Below, one piece after another: positions 23,817-36,875 of a DNA stretch of 64,000 nt (position 1 is the first letter of the stretch; every line of letters starts with the position of its first letter). The translations under genes were made by a program, and so were the position numbers. Source of the stretch: Azolla caroliniana (lineage: Eukaryota > Polypodiophyta); assembly GCA_043228905.1 (NCBI GenBank), contig JBHGNT010000003.1, positions 6,076,001-6,140,000 of the forward strand. The letters are read 5' to 3'. Under the pieces are notes generated by a model. The model was not told where the DNA came from. It ran no database searches and worked only from the letters and a program-made list of their open reading frames with translations.

Positions 23817-26800
23817 TTATAATTGTTTAATTGATTCGTATGCAGCCATGTACTCATCTGCACATTGCCCATCCCATGAGAAGTCTTTCGACATTCCATT
23901 TCTCATGATTTCATCCCACCTTTGAGGATTGTTGGCCTAAAAGAAAAGAACAAACCATCAACCATTTTTGTGACATAACCATCTCGGAATCAGGTTCAAG
24001 ATATAACTCTTACTTTACAGTCAATGGCACGTCTCAAAGCTAGTGACAATTCATATGGCGTTGACTTAAAAATGAAGGCGTTTGCTTCCCTTGAATGGGA
24101 TATGCTATCAACATCAATTATGCCGTCACTGAAGCAGTAAAAAAGTTTATGACTCATTGCTTCAAATTAACACGCAAAATAACTTCTCTTGAAATTGAAA
24201 TAATAAGAAATTAAAAAATGAAGTTTGACCAAACCACTTGCTTTTGATCAGTCTCCTTAATGGTGACTGGAACTGCTCCATATTGCATTGCAACAAACTG
24301 ATGCAGAGAACAAATCAGGTTATAGAGCACGTTAGTGATAGACAAACATTCAAATAAAGCATAACTGCTTGGAGATCCTCATGGTTTCTTACTGGTGTTT
24401 CTTCGTCGAGGGTCACAGTTACAAGGATGTCTGATGCTGCCAGAACTAGATGAGCTAGCGATTTCTCATATTTACAGAATGCTTTGACACCTTTCTCCTG
24501 GACAGACGACGATTAACTTCAGTAATGATAACACAAATTTCCAGCAAAAATGTCCACAACAAATAGCCAACAGCCATTACAAACGTGACAACAATTCAGC
24601 TGTCAATGATATCCCAAATCTTTGATCCGCGATTGCTAGTTTCTGAAACTGCATACAGAATGTAGGCTAGGGTTGAGACATCCTTACATAGTTCATAGCT
24701 TGTGGAAGGAATTTCCACATTCCGCACAGGTTACTCCAGAACAGACATACAAAAGGGTACCATATAGAAGGGGTGTTTGAAAGGAGGCCAAGAGGTTCGT
24801 TTTGGTATCACCTGTGTCTAAAGGTGAACTTGGAGGAGTGACGATAGAAAATGGCTGAGATTCAAAGAAAATACACAGAAGGACATGGATAAGATCAACG
24901 TTAGGATTTGGTGTGCAACCTACTGTGTTAAGGGATGTGTATTTTAAAACATGTCAACCTTATTGGAAAGGAAACTTTCTAGCTTTGCAATCTATTAATA
25001 TTCTAAAAATATTATCCAAAAGCATACACATGATATTATAGCTTGCTATAATAAAAACAAGTGTACTATTTACTTAAGAACCCACGTAACGTCATACAAA
25101 GGTGATGCAATCCATCACAGAAAAAAATATTAATTACATAAACCCAAACGATATTGTAGAAGGGCAATTTGTCTACACATATGAGCAATGTTACATTGCT
25201 GTCAACGATCAATTCTTCTATTCTTCATACCTGTCCAAACTTCACAATCACTCCATATAAACTATTCAAAATTGGTCTCATTTCTTATCTTTAAACAATT
25301 TCTCATTTTCATAATAAAATATTGTCTTTCACCTTTATATTATTCTTGAATAACCAATGCACATAAATCCTTTCCAAAATGATTGCATGACACTTTAACC
25401 ACTCTCTTATGTAGGCATGTAATTTAGACAAGGGAACTTCGCCACAAATGACCACATAATCCAGTAATCAGATTTTGCATATCTATTTTTCTATCCCAGT
25501 CATATGATTCTTTCAGAATATTCTTAGATCTCATGCAACATTTTTGAAGGAGTGTTACGGGCTAAAACAAACTCCTTGACAACGGGGTATCTTTTGGCCT
25601 TTGCTCAATGTGATAGGCTGAAAAGGTACACTTATGTTTTTGTATCATTTATATCAATCCTTCCAAAATCGTTTCCAACATACCTTTCTTGGGATACCTA
25701 AAGCATTCACTCTGCGTACCCCATCTTAGTGTCATACTAAAGATATTTTCCGCAAGCCCTAAATCTTTCATTGCAAAGGCTGAATATAGCTAGTCTTTCC
25801 GTGCATTAAGAGTAGTCCTTTTACCAGCAATAAGCATAACATATACATATAGCATCAATATGATTGAACTGACACCCACATCCTTTTTTGTGCAAAGAGC
25901 ATGATCGGCATTGCTACTTTTAAACCCATGTGATAAAATAAAAGCATCAAACTTTTTGTACCAGTGACTGTCTAGGAGTTTCTTTGGGCCCATAGAGACT
26001 CTATTGAGTTTGCACACTAAACATTCCTTACCAGGAATTGCAAACCTATCTAGCTGTTCCATACATCGTTTTCTTCAATGTCACCATGCAACCAATGGTC
26101 CTCTATCTATTGTCAAAAGCTTTCATGCCTGAATGTAGATAATTGCTTATTGACACTGCTTGACTAATCCAACTACACAGACACTACTTTTCTCATCAAA
26201 TGTGCTTGATTTTATAGGCATAGTTTGAGATTGCACTTTTCCTGACACAAATCTACAGGGATACAAAGTGTGTATAACTGCTGATTGAGCTGAGTGTGCA
26301 GTACAGTGTCGAACGCTTTTCAGAAATCCTCAAGTCAGCAGCAAACCCTCTTTTTATGGGCTTTTTCTTCCTCAATCGGGGCTCAGAGGGTCAATATGTG
26401 ATCCAAAGTTGTGAGCCCCTTATAAAGTCTGTCCAGCTGAATGGCATCACTGGGTCTCCGCTCTTAAAATTGGCACAATGGTATGTTCTGTCCAGAAACC
26501 TTCACACATAGCTCTAGTAAAGATGTATGCTAGAAATGGACGCAACTTGTCATGGACATATATAAAATACTCACCTATCAATCCATCATGATCCTGGGAA
26601 TCTGTCCTTACAGAGCCATTGCAAATACATATAGTCATGTGTAAGGTCTCATACACCATACACCAGCATGCAGCTGTCTTCTCTATAATAATGACCAATT
26701 TTCTTTTCCATATCTATAAAATGGATGATCAAGGCTTCAGGCCTAGACTGATCTCTTCCCACCCTCCATGCTGAAGCAAATGGAATATCTAATGTCCCAA

Positions 26801-29800
26801 CCTATGTTCCAAGATTCCTCACGTCTTCTTCTGGGTTTCCTTTTTCAGCCCAGCCAACAACTCACACAAATAATGCACAATATTTTCTTTTGGCTGCTTC
26901 TTCTAATGCCGCATTTCATCATTTCCATCTCTAAAAGTGCATCAGCAACTAGCAGATTGAGAAGCATATATGGTAAAAAAAAGTAGGGTACCATGTGACG
27001 AGAGTATTTAGAGAATGAATAAATAAATAAAACTCAATGCAAACTTGAAAGAAACCTTAAGAGGTCAAATTGACTATAAAGAAACAGATTTGAACCATCA
27101 TGCAGATCCAAAAATTTGCAGAATTCTAGAATGGCTTGGCGAACAGGTTATTGATAATATGAAGAAAAAATGGGAAAGCTCGTTCAGGTTCAAGAACTAC
27201 AGCTAGATCTTGCTGAAGCATAATGTATGTAAATAGGCAGCAACTATGTTGCATACCATTTCTCATCAGCAAGCTACTTCTAGTACAGATGGTAATTATA
27301 TTGTAGAAAATTCCTTTTCATTAAGATAGTATTTATTACTACTTGAAAGTACCCATGAAATAGAGAACCTCCAATCAAGAGGATTCAGTATACTCATAAT
27401 TCACCACATCTTCCAGTTTAACCAAACTCTTTCTTCATTTGTGCTCATATTGTGCATTCTTTGATATGCATTATACTCTCCTTCATCAATGGTTGTCAGA
27501 ATGTTTTTCATAAATACGTAATACATTAATGAGGTTGAACATATTATACCTGTAGCATTTCCAGAGCCCTTTGCACACTTTGAACCTTACTTTCTCCTAT
27601 GAAGACAAACTGCATAAATCAGTCATTTACAGTCTGTGAAAAATTCCAATCCTCCTGTACGAAATTGAACACCATAATACACAATAAAAAAATACGACAA
27701 AATTTGAGGAAAAAGAATTGTTGAAAGATTTCTCTATGAAGGTGTTTACATGAGATCCCTTAGTCGCTGCACATTCTGAGGCTGCCTTGATGAATTCAAG
27801 CTCTGACTCTGAGATAACAGGTGCTACGCAACCAATCTATTGCATATAATTCATTTCTAGTCAAAATCCTGAACAATAGCATTCCTTACATACAAGGATG
27901 CTGAAATAACTGTATGATGTGCTTCTTTTGAAAGAAAAAGATATCTGATAATATCATTCAAAATCTGATACAAGGACCTGATTTAAGGATACATGTAAGA
28001 TTCTCTAGTCAGATATATTGTACTTTTCGGCACACTTTTTACACACATCTGATGAAGGATATTATCAGACTGCTTATATGGATATGTATCCATCCCATGT
28101 GTTCCACAGTGTATAGGACAGCTGCAAACTTCTTCCCATTAGTTAGAGATTGAGGTAGGCAGATATGCACAAATACCTCAAGAAAAAAGAATTTGCCAAT
28201 TGTGTCATTAGGGAGTGGAATTTGAAGAACATTATGTAATGCTGTTTTTTATGAAATAAGAGGGAGATACCATTGCCTCTTTAAGCAAGGTAATGGAATA
28301 TGAGGACAAACTGTACCTAGGACTTTTCTTACCAGAACTCAAGAGACACATGGCGAAGGTATGGTTTGGCCCACCACAAAGAGATCAAATAGCTTCATAA
28401 AGACAGATAGCTCACCAGGGGTATGGAGATACTAGAAGCAACCAAACCAAGTTTTTGCTTCAAATAAGATTTGCATGCCAGCTTGCCTGATAAATTTTCA
28501 TAAGAATAGCATGATGGTAGGTATTGGTCAGCAGAAGGGTTCCAAAACTCATCGATCCCATTACGGATATGCACAACTTTTTTTCTGGATGTCAATCAAA
28601 TTTTTAAATATCAATCCCATCACATGTATGAATTTTAATGTTATGAATCCACTGTAAGCTTGGCAAGCACTTAGAAGCTTACTTGTGTATTAACAAAGTA
28701 GAATCCAGACTTTCACCATGGTTCCCTGATTTTATATTTTGTGTTACAAATGGAATTGTCACTTTGTTTGCATAGACAACCCCTCCCTGCAGATATTGCA
28801 TATTAAATAAACATTAACAGAAACGTCTTGAACTCACATATCCTCCTTAATCAGATTTCTTGCCTTCAAGATGTTCACAAGACTTCTGTCCATATTATCT
28901 TGGAAGCGATCAGGCATATGTAGGCTCCGGGGATCCAGACCACAAAGACTTAATTTTTGAGGTTCTTCTAAACACTGGAAATTTAGCATCCACCAACACA
29001 TAACCTCGAGTTTGACCATAGAAATAAATAAATAAATAAAGCATTTTGAAGATATGATACCTGATTCTTGATATCATTACAGGTCAATAAAATTCTTGTT
29101 CCACCCAAACCCTGTTCCAAAACAAACAAAGATTAGTTTGACCAGTATTAAATAGTCTTGAAATACGGACTCTCTTCCAAATTTCATCATGATTAAAAAG
29201 AAAAGTTGTAAGGATATTCACCAGAAATAAATAATTAATGTTCAACCCCAAGTTGTCAAGTTATCCCAATATGTATTGCGCCCAAATCAGGAGTATCTAT
29301 TGTGGAACCCAACCATATGGGTCAACGAGGTGTCAATGTAGGAAACCATAGATGAGTGGGACAGAAGAGGGAACTAGGGTAATAGAATTGATTGGACAGG
29401 TCAAATAGTCTATTGGCAAGTCAAGAAGTATGTACTTAGTCTTGAAGTATGTGCCATTGACTTTAAGCTAAGAACTATCTGGCACTAGCTTCTATCTAAG
29501 GAGCTGGGTCATATTAAATGACAAGTGAGTTACAGAAAAGGAATATCCCCACTCGTATCAACTGACTGCCACATTTAATCTGGCACTGAGATCAAATAGA
29601 GAATATAAATATCCACTCTCTTTCTCTTACACAGTGGCTGTGACCATTATCTGTCCCCACTAATTTTGTAGTCGACTAGTCCTGATCCCATCTAAGCTCT
29701 AAGGTGTGAGTACATGGGTGGACTACCATTCTGAGCTACACTCATATGTAATAGAAAGTTTGTTTTCAGATATACATCTCTTTGAGTGTAACTCTATATT

Positions 29801-32800
29801 TCTAACTAGTCCATTATCAATATTTCTAACAATTAAGATACATATAAATATAATAATAATATATATAATTAAGATGCATATAAATATAATATAATAATAA
29901 TAAGACATGATATTATTTCTAGGGAAATTTCTATGCAAGTGGAAAATTCTACCTACACAACATGCAAGGAACCAAACACACAAATTTTACTTTGTTTTGC
30001 AGATCAATAAATGCAATCATATTGGTTCGTGCACGCACAAGTGGCCTACGAGATGGATACAATTTACAGTGTGGAATAGATCGCCATATCGCATAGACCT
30101 GGCTGAGTTTGTTTTACATAGCAAGCTTCATACAGAATTCCATCATAAGATTATCAAAAAAAGTTGCTAAAGACTGAAACACAATTAATTGCAGTTTCAA
30201 CTGAAACACAGAAACATGATGCACATCCCAAATGCGAAGATCTCACAACGCCAAAAATAAGCATTTAGATCTGATGTAAAACATTGTTTCCAACATAAGA
30301 GACTATGAGCTTTAATCATAATTCTACAAGAGTGAGTAAAACATTTTCTGAGTTGCCCATTTTACAAGCCCAATTTATGGGTCTGAAATATTACTTTCTG
30401 CAATTCAAACCATTTCAGTTGAGAAGTTAAATAACAAACTTGTAAAACGTACTACACAGCAATCATCAATATTGACAATTGTAAAGACTGTTAACTATCT
30501 ACCGGATATCTCACTTCTAATGCTACAGTCTGGGGATACACTAAAGACTCCTTGTAAAAGTAGGGCAATAGAGAGAGAAGCCAAATTTGTAATGAGGTAT
30601 GACGGTAATGTCTATAACCTTAATACACTCCCAAGAGTGAACAGTACATAGATTAATATTGTTAAATAAGACAGAACTACATAGGTGAAAATAAAATCTT
30701 TTGCAGGAGCTCTTCCTCATATTCCCTAGATCTAAAGCTTAAAACTCTCTCTTCTTATAGGCCATTTTGGCCTCTTAAAAGATGTTAATATATCTTTCTT
30801 TCTTTCTTTCTTTCTGCTTAATTATATTGTTATAAGCCTAATCATTGTAATCACTTTAAGCTTGTAATTATCTTAAGCGTGGACTAATGGAGCTAAGGCA
30901 TGTTGATGATTTCTCACCTTGTTGCTCTTCTATCGAGTACTCAGATTGTGGCTAAATTTCACATGGGTTAGGCATTTAATTAATCTTGTGTAATTGATGA
31001 ACTCATCGGGTAAGATTGATGTTTGCTTTATACTCTACCTATATGTCAATACTTAGTTGTTTGTTTGTCCTTACTTCATGCATTGAAGTCTCCTAATAGT
31101 ACTATATCCCCTATAGTGACAAATCTTATAATATCCTCATATAATGGTTGATATGGTGATTCGCAAAGAGGTGCAAACCTACAGCAGATAGGTGAAAAGA
31201 AACAAATTGCAATGTATAGATCCCTAAGATTCCCTCTTTTGATTCGTATCCACTAGGAATCAGCAACAGTTCGGTTTCGGCTTAACTGGTTTGGAGGAGA
31301 TCAAACTTGAATTGAACCGGTTACTGATTTTTGGGTTTAATTTTGGCTTTTTTTTCCTCTCTCTCTTTCTTAAAAGACGTTATATTCTTATCTCTCTCTC
31401 TCTATCAGTTGAAAAGTGTATAAACGGCTTAACTGGTTTCTGCCAGTTAAGCAAAGCTCAAGCCTGGAACAAATCGCCAAACCGTTTAAAAACAGTCTAA
31501 CGGATCAGTTCAGGCTTGAGCCAAACTATTGCCGACTCCTAGTATCCACGTATAATGTGAATCTACATCCTTATGCACAACATACACTCTATCAAGGAGC
31601 TCTTGTTTGTATGACACAGCCACTCCTCTAGAGACTCTAGTGTTTCCTGGTATCTGTGGTTGGAGATGACAAACCAACTCCCATCTATATCCTTGTACAT
31701 CAGGGAGTTACAGGCAACGCATTATTGGTTCTTTGTATCCATAGATGAAGGTAACTTCAAAACACCCAGCATCTGTCCTAAACCATTGCAATTCCATAGT
31801 CATGCGTAAGGTATCATTGGCCATATCCCATCATGCAGCTGTCTTCTCTATAATAATGACCTTACAATCTGTATATACAGCCCATTTTCCCTCCTTTCTT
31901 GCTACAAGCACTAATGGATTTTTATTCAAAACTTTTTTTTCTGAGCTTCTCCTTGTTTTACAACATTCTTCATCATACCAACTATTTTGTGTGGCTCAAC
32001 CCCGTATTGGTGCAACTGTTGTATGTGCAGGCATTTGTGGCAGAATAATGCAACGACTTTGACAATCCTTGAGACCAAAAGACCAGAAAGGCCCATGAGT
32101 CCTAACAAATATGACAACTGTTTATGTTTATTCATGAATGAAAAAGATATGAAAAATGTCTTTCTACAGTAGCTTCCAAGAATAAATAGCTTAAAACGAA
32201 ATGATAGATTATGAATACAGTCAGGTTTGGCATATGATAATTGGAACTGAAATGGCTACCACCCTCTGAAAAGATCCAATCCACATTAAAGAGAAATGGC
32301 TGTAGTCATCATGACTCTCTGAGTAATTAATTCGCTTTGTCTGGATGTTGCTTGTACACCCTAACAAACGTCCCTAGTAACCATGCAGAAGAAATCTTTC
32401 AAAGTTTTCTGCCCAGATAAATCAGTGAGTGTTGATCACTCGATCAAAAGGCATCACGTGTCTCATTTTTTGAAGAAAGAAGAGCAGTGAGCATTTTTTA
32501 TCACTGTACTACATCACTTTAAGGACAGCTCCAGATACTTCTCTATTATGATATTTACCTCTGCTATCATAATAGACTTCGCAATGACATAATGATCCTC
32601 AGATGCAATATCTTGATTGCAAAGCTGGCAGGCCCAGTTCTCTAAAGCAATGTGTACATCAGTCAATGTCTATCCTCAGTTGAAATTATGTCCATTTTTG
32701 CTCTATCGCAGTGCAAAGGGCATCAAACATGTGTTTCCATATACTTAGCTTGAATAATGAAACCATCCAAAGATATCTGTATGAAGAGGGATTTATAATA

Positions 32801-35800
32801 GGTTTATCTTTAAGCCCAATTGTATTTTTGATTGATTCACGTACGTTTTATTTCCATCTTGATGATACTTAGCTAAACATAAAACGGTAGGATTTACCTG
32901 AAATCAACCTTCCAAATAACAACGATTGATTTCAACTTACTGTACTAGTTGTGTACATGGGGCAAGAGATACTTGTGGATAGTGATGCCAGGTAAATATT
33001 GAGTCCCATGTATACAAGTTACAGCTTCAAAAACCTCCTTTCTCGACTACTGGGCAGGTTTAATATCTAATGCACATTCTGCTGTTTTGCTCACTCTCAT
33101 GCAGTCAATCATGCTAACTAATCATTATATTCCCAAAGTACCAAATTATCGGGGGAAATTCATCTTCCAAACACAGCCAAGGACTATTTGCAAATCTAGA
33201 GTCTGAAAATCCTATTCATAATTTAGATACTGTGGATAAGGATTGGCAAAAATCTCTAAAATAGTCAAAGGGTGATATGCTTGATTGATTACATGTTTTT
33301 CCTGTTCTCTGGGTTCTTCTCTTCCTAAATCAACTAAAAGGACTGCTTAACTTTTCTCATTCTCGACCGGTCAGAAATCCAACATTCTTAAGATGTCATG
33401 AAATAACCATAACAATTATAAAGAAGGGTGAAAGCATGTGAATGGAAACAGTATTATAGGTAACATGTAGCTAGAATGACAACAACTAAGTAGTTTTTTT
33501 TATAGCTAATTTTTATTGGGAAAATCTTAAAGATACATATCATTTATTATGGGGATGGAAATATTACCATTTATGGTCCACATTTTAGTTGTTCTTTATT
33601 TGAGATCACATTCTAATAATCCCTAAAATTGCCAAAATATGCAAATTACATGCAGCTTTTTGCATAGCTAATTAGTTATGTCAAGGACACAGCTAATTGT
33701 TCCCATTCCCATGCTTTTACCCAGAAAGCAGTTCACAATCTCAAGATTCAGCACATTTACAATCAGTGAGCCTCTCACAAATCCTTACAGCATAAATACA
33801 AGAAAACAATCTTCCCAAATGAAAAACAAACCCAATAACTCACTTGTCCAGCAAAAATGTCCCAAAACATTGGCGCTACTATTGCAGTTTGCCAATTATG
33901 TAAATGCAATACATCTGGGCGCTTACCCGACTTCAATATATATTCTAAGGCTGCTCTACAGAAGTACGAAAACCTGCAAATCAAGAAAATGATCAGTGTA
34001 TCTACTACCGAAAGCAAATATATTCAAGTTCTAGCATACAAGAATCTCAATAGTCTGCTCATTCATCATTGCAGTATATTAATGTTTAGCACAGGCAAGA
34101 AAAGTTGATTCTTTTCTCCCAAGCTTTTTCTTGCTTTTAGGGGGAAACTGATTTGTCATTCAAACTCCTCCTAAATGTAAAGACATCTACATGTCCTGCA
34201 CCCTCTTCAATTGGATATTGAAAGAAAGAAAGCTATATTGTTGTCTTTTAAGAGGCCAAAATGGCTTTGTAAGACCAAACAAGAGATTACATCTTACAAT
34301 AGTTTCTCATCTTTAGAACAACAAACACAAAATAAATGTACCTAGACAGATGGTACTAAAGAATCTCAATGGCTTTCATTGCCTATAACTCGGGAGAAGA
34401 CGCACAGTAATAGTAAGCAGTTACATCATGACTCAGATATTAATGAAAATGGAGCAGATTTTCAGATTATTCAAAATCTATTATTCTACACTTGGATTTT
34501 TTCAACTCAATCATGGCATATTGATATGCTACATGTTAGCATATTACATATTTATTTATGATTCATAATTTGAAATGTACATTGTATCATTACATTGAAT
34601 GTCATGTTATTATTCATAATATATATGTAGTTATGTTTAACATACTTAAAGATTTTCTTATCTTGCATTTCTAACTAATCCAAAAACTCTAGTACAATCG
34701 TTTAGCCATTTTCTGTAATTATTTCCCAACATAGAATCCAATAATTGAATGTTGGCTAATAAGTTTTGCATGTGATTGTCGGTGCTCAGGTATGACGACA
34801 CATGGTTGTTTATGTCTGCAACAGAGCCCCTATATAGATAGTTCTCCATGTGATATAGCAAAGAACTCATCAATCAATGGAATGAGAACATGGTGCTCAA
34901 ATCAGGGTTTATAAACTTGCATCCTTTGGTTAGCATTCTTAAGGAAGTCCAGGCATACTGCTTTCATAATTGTATGTTCTTTTCCAAAATAGATGACAAG
35001 ATGGAATGTTTCTCATAACCCTTGTCCTCCATCCCCATTTCATGTGACCAACAGCCCTCAAGTATAATGACATGTGACAGTTTTTCATGTCCTCTAGGAC
35101 TCTGAGTTTCCATAATTTCAGCTGAACCTCAGTTTTTCCATTTCCTTGTTTTTTAGTGAAACAGGATTGTTACATATATGATATCAATGTCGGACTAAAT
35201 GTATAAAATAAAGAAAAGAAAAATAGTATCAATCCTAGAGCTGACAAAAAGGATTTGATTACATTGCATACAGGTAGAAACATCATTTACAATATAACTG
35301 GAAAAGGTAGAGAGAGAGGCCACCTCTCAAAGTCATCGCCATAACCATATATATGGTCTCTTTGAAAGAAACCACCAGGATGAAGTGGTTCAATAAATGT
35401 TATTCCAACTCCACGAGCCACCCTGCCTTCAGATATGACACACTAAATGTTACAGATCTTATTAATATGCAAAGCAAGACAGATCAATTTTTTGTAAAAT
35501 GCCACCCACCCAGTTGATATTTTATTCTTATGCCATTGCCCACCATAATATGAATAAAAATCGACCTCTGAATCCCTCAGATTTTGAACTTCATCCAACT
35601 TCAAAGTTGAATATCTGCAAAACAATACTATTCATATGCTATAGATGGACCTTGAAATATGTGATAGATAGGCTGAAATCCCAAACTTACTTAGGGAGGA
35701 TCACATCCACAAGGTTCCCTCTTCTTTGCATAGCACTACTTAGGTTGAGAACAAAATCTCCTAATTTCCCACACTCTGTAATTGGATTCAGCTCAGTGCA

Positions 35801-36838
35801 TATATGTGTTATATGCAATCCATATCTAAATATTCCAAATCACAGAAAACCAGTTAGTTTCTAAAGCATGCAACAGGTACTGTTAGGCAAGGGCTTTGGA
35901 CAAACTTTAAAATCTAAGTTGACCTTGTTTTAAATCTTTTGGGCAGCAAAAACATATCAGTGACTGGTATCTAATGGCTTTTGGGATCTCCTTAAACAAA
36001 GGTACTCAAGGTATATCATCAAAGAAAATTCTGAAAACAGAGATGATCATTGTCAGTATGCATAAATGCAACAATGGTTTGAGTTGCATGGCATAAGCAA
36101 AAAATCCTCTGCCCCTGTTCCAACATAGCTTGTCCCCATCTAAACATAACCAAAGCAGAAAAGAAAAGCATAGACTGATCTGAACTAATATTATCAACTT
36201 GGATAACAAAAGAACCTGATCAGCCCCACAACATCTCTTGGTAGGAAATGGCCCACTATTAAGGCACACACTTTTTGCACACATCGGAGGATGCATTTAT
36301 TATCAGGACATACATCTACCCTATGTGCTGGGAAGTGTCATAGGGCAGCTGTGAACCTCTTCACATCAGTTAGAGATTAAGGTAGCAGATATGCACGCAT
36401 GCCTTTAGAAGAAAGAGTTTTCTAATTGTGTCGTCGAATAGCATCACGCATGCCTTTAGAAGAAAGAGTTTTCTAATTGTGTTATGGAATTGAATCATGC
36501 ATGCCTTTAGAAGAAAGAGTTTTCTAATGTATGTCATCATGGAGTAGAATCTGAAGAACACTATGTCCATCATTGTGCTGTTTTTATGAAATACAAGGGA
36601 GATAACATTTCCTCTTTAAGCAATGTTTTGGCCCACTACGCAAGGTTATGGAATATGAGGACCAACAATGGCTAGGGCTGTTCTTGCTAGCTATCAAGAG
36701 ATACAGTGAGAAGTTGTTGAAGGACAACAATGTTTGGATTAAAGCCCCTTTAGGTTTCTCTAAAGACAAGACAACACTTAAGATGTAATCTCTTATTTGG
36801 TCTTACAGGCCATTTTGGCCTCTTAAAAGACATTAATA

Positions 36839-36875
<37 letters not shown>

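Noticed and set aside
28837-28842. GTGAGT donor after exon 12 of the starch-synthase-like gene
   Set aside because: It is strong by sequence but shifts the next exon into an early stop, whereas the GC donor upstream gives the conserved join.
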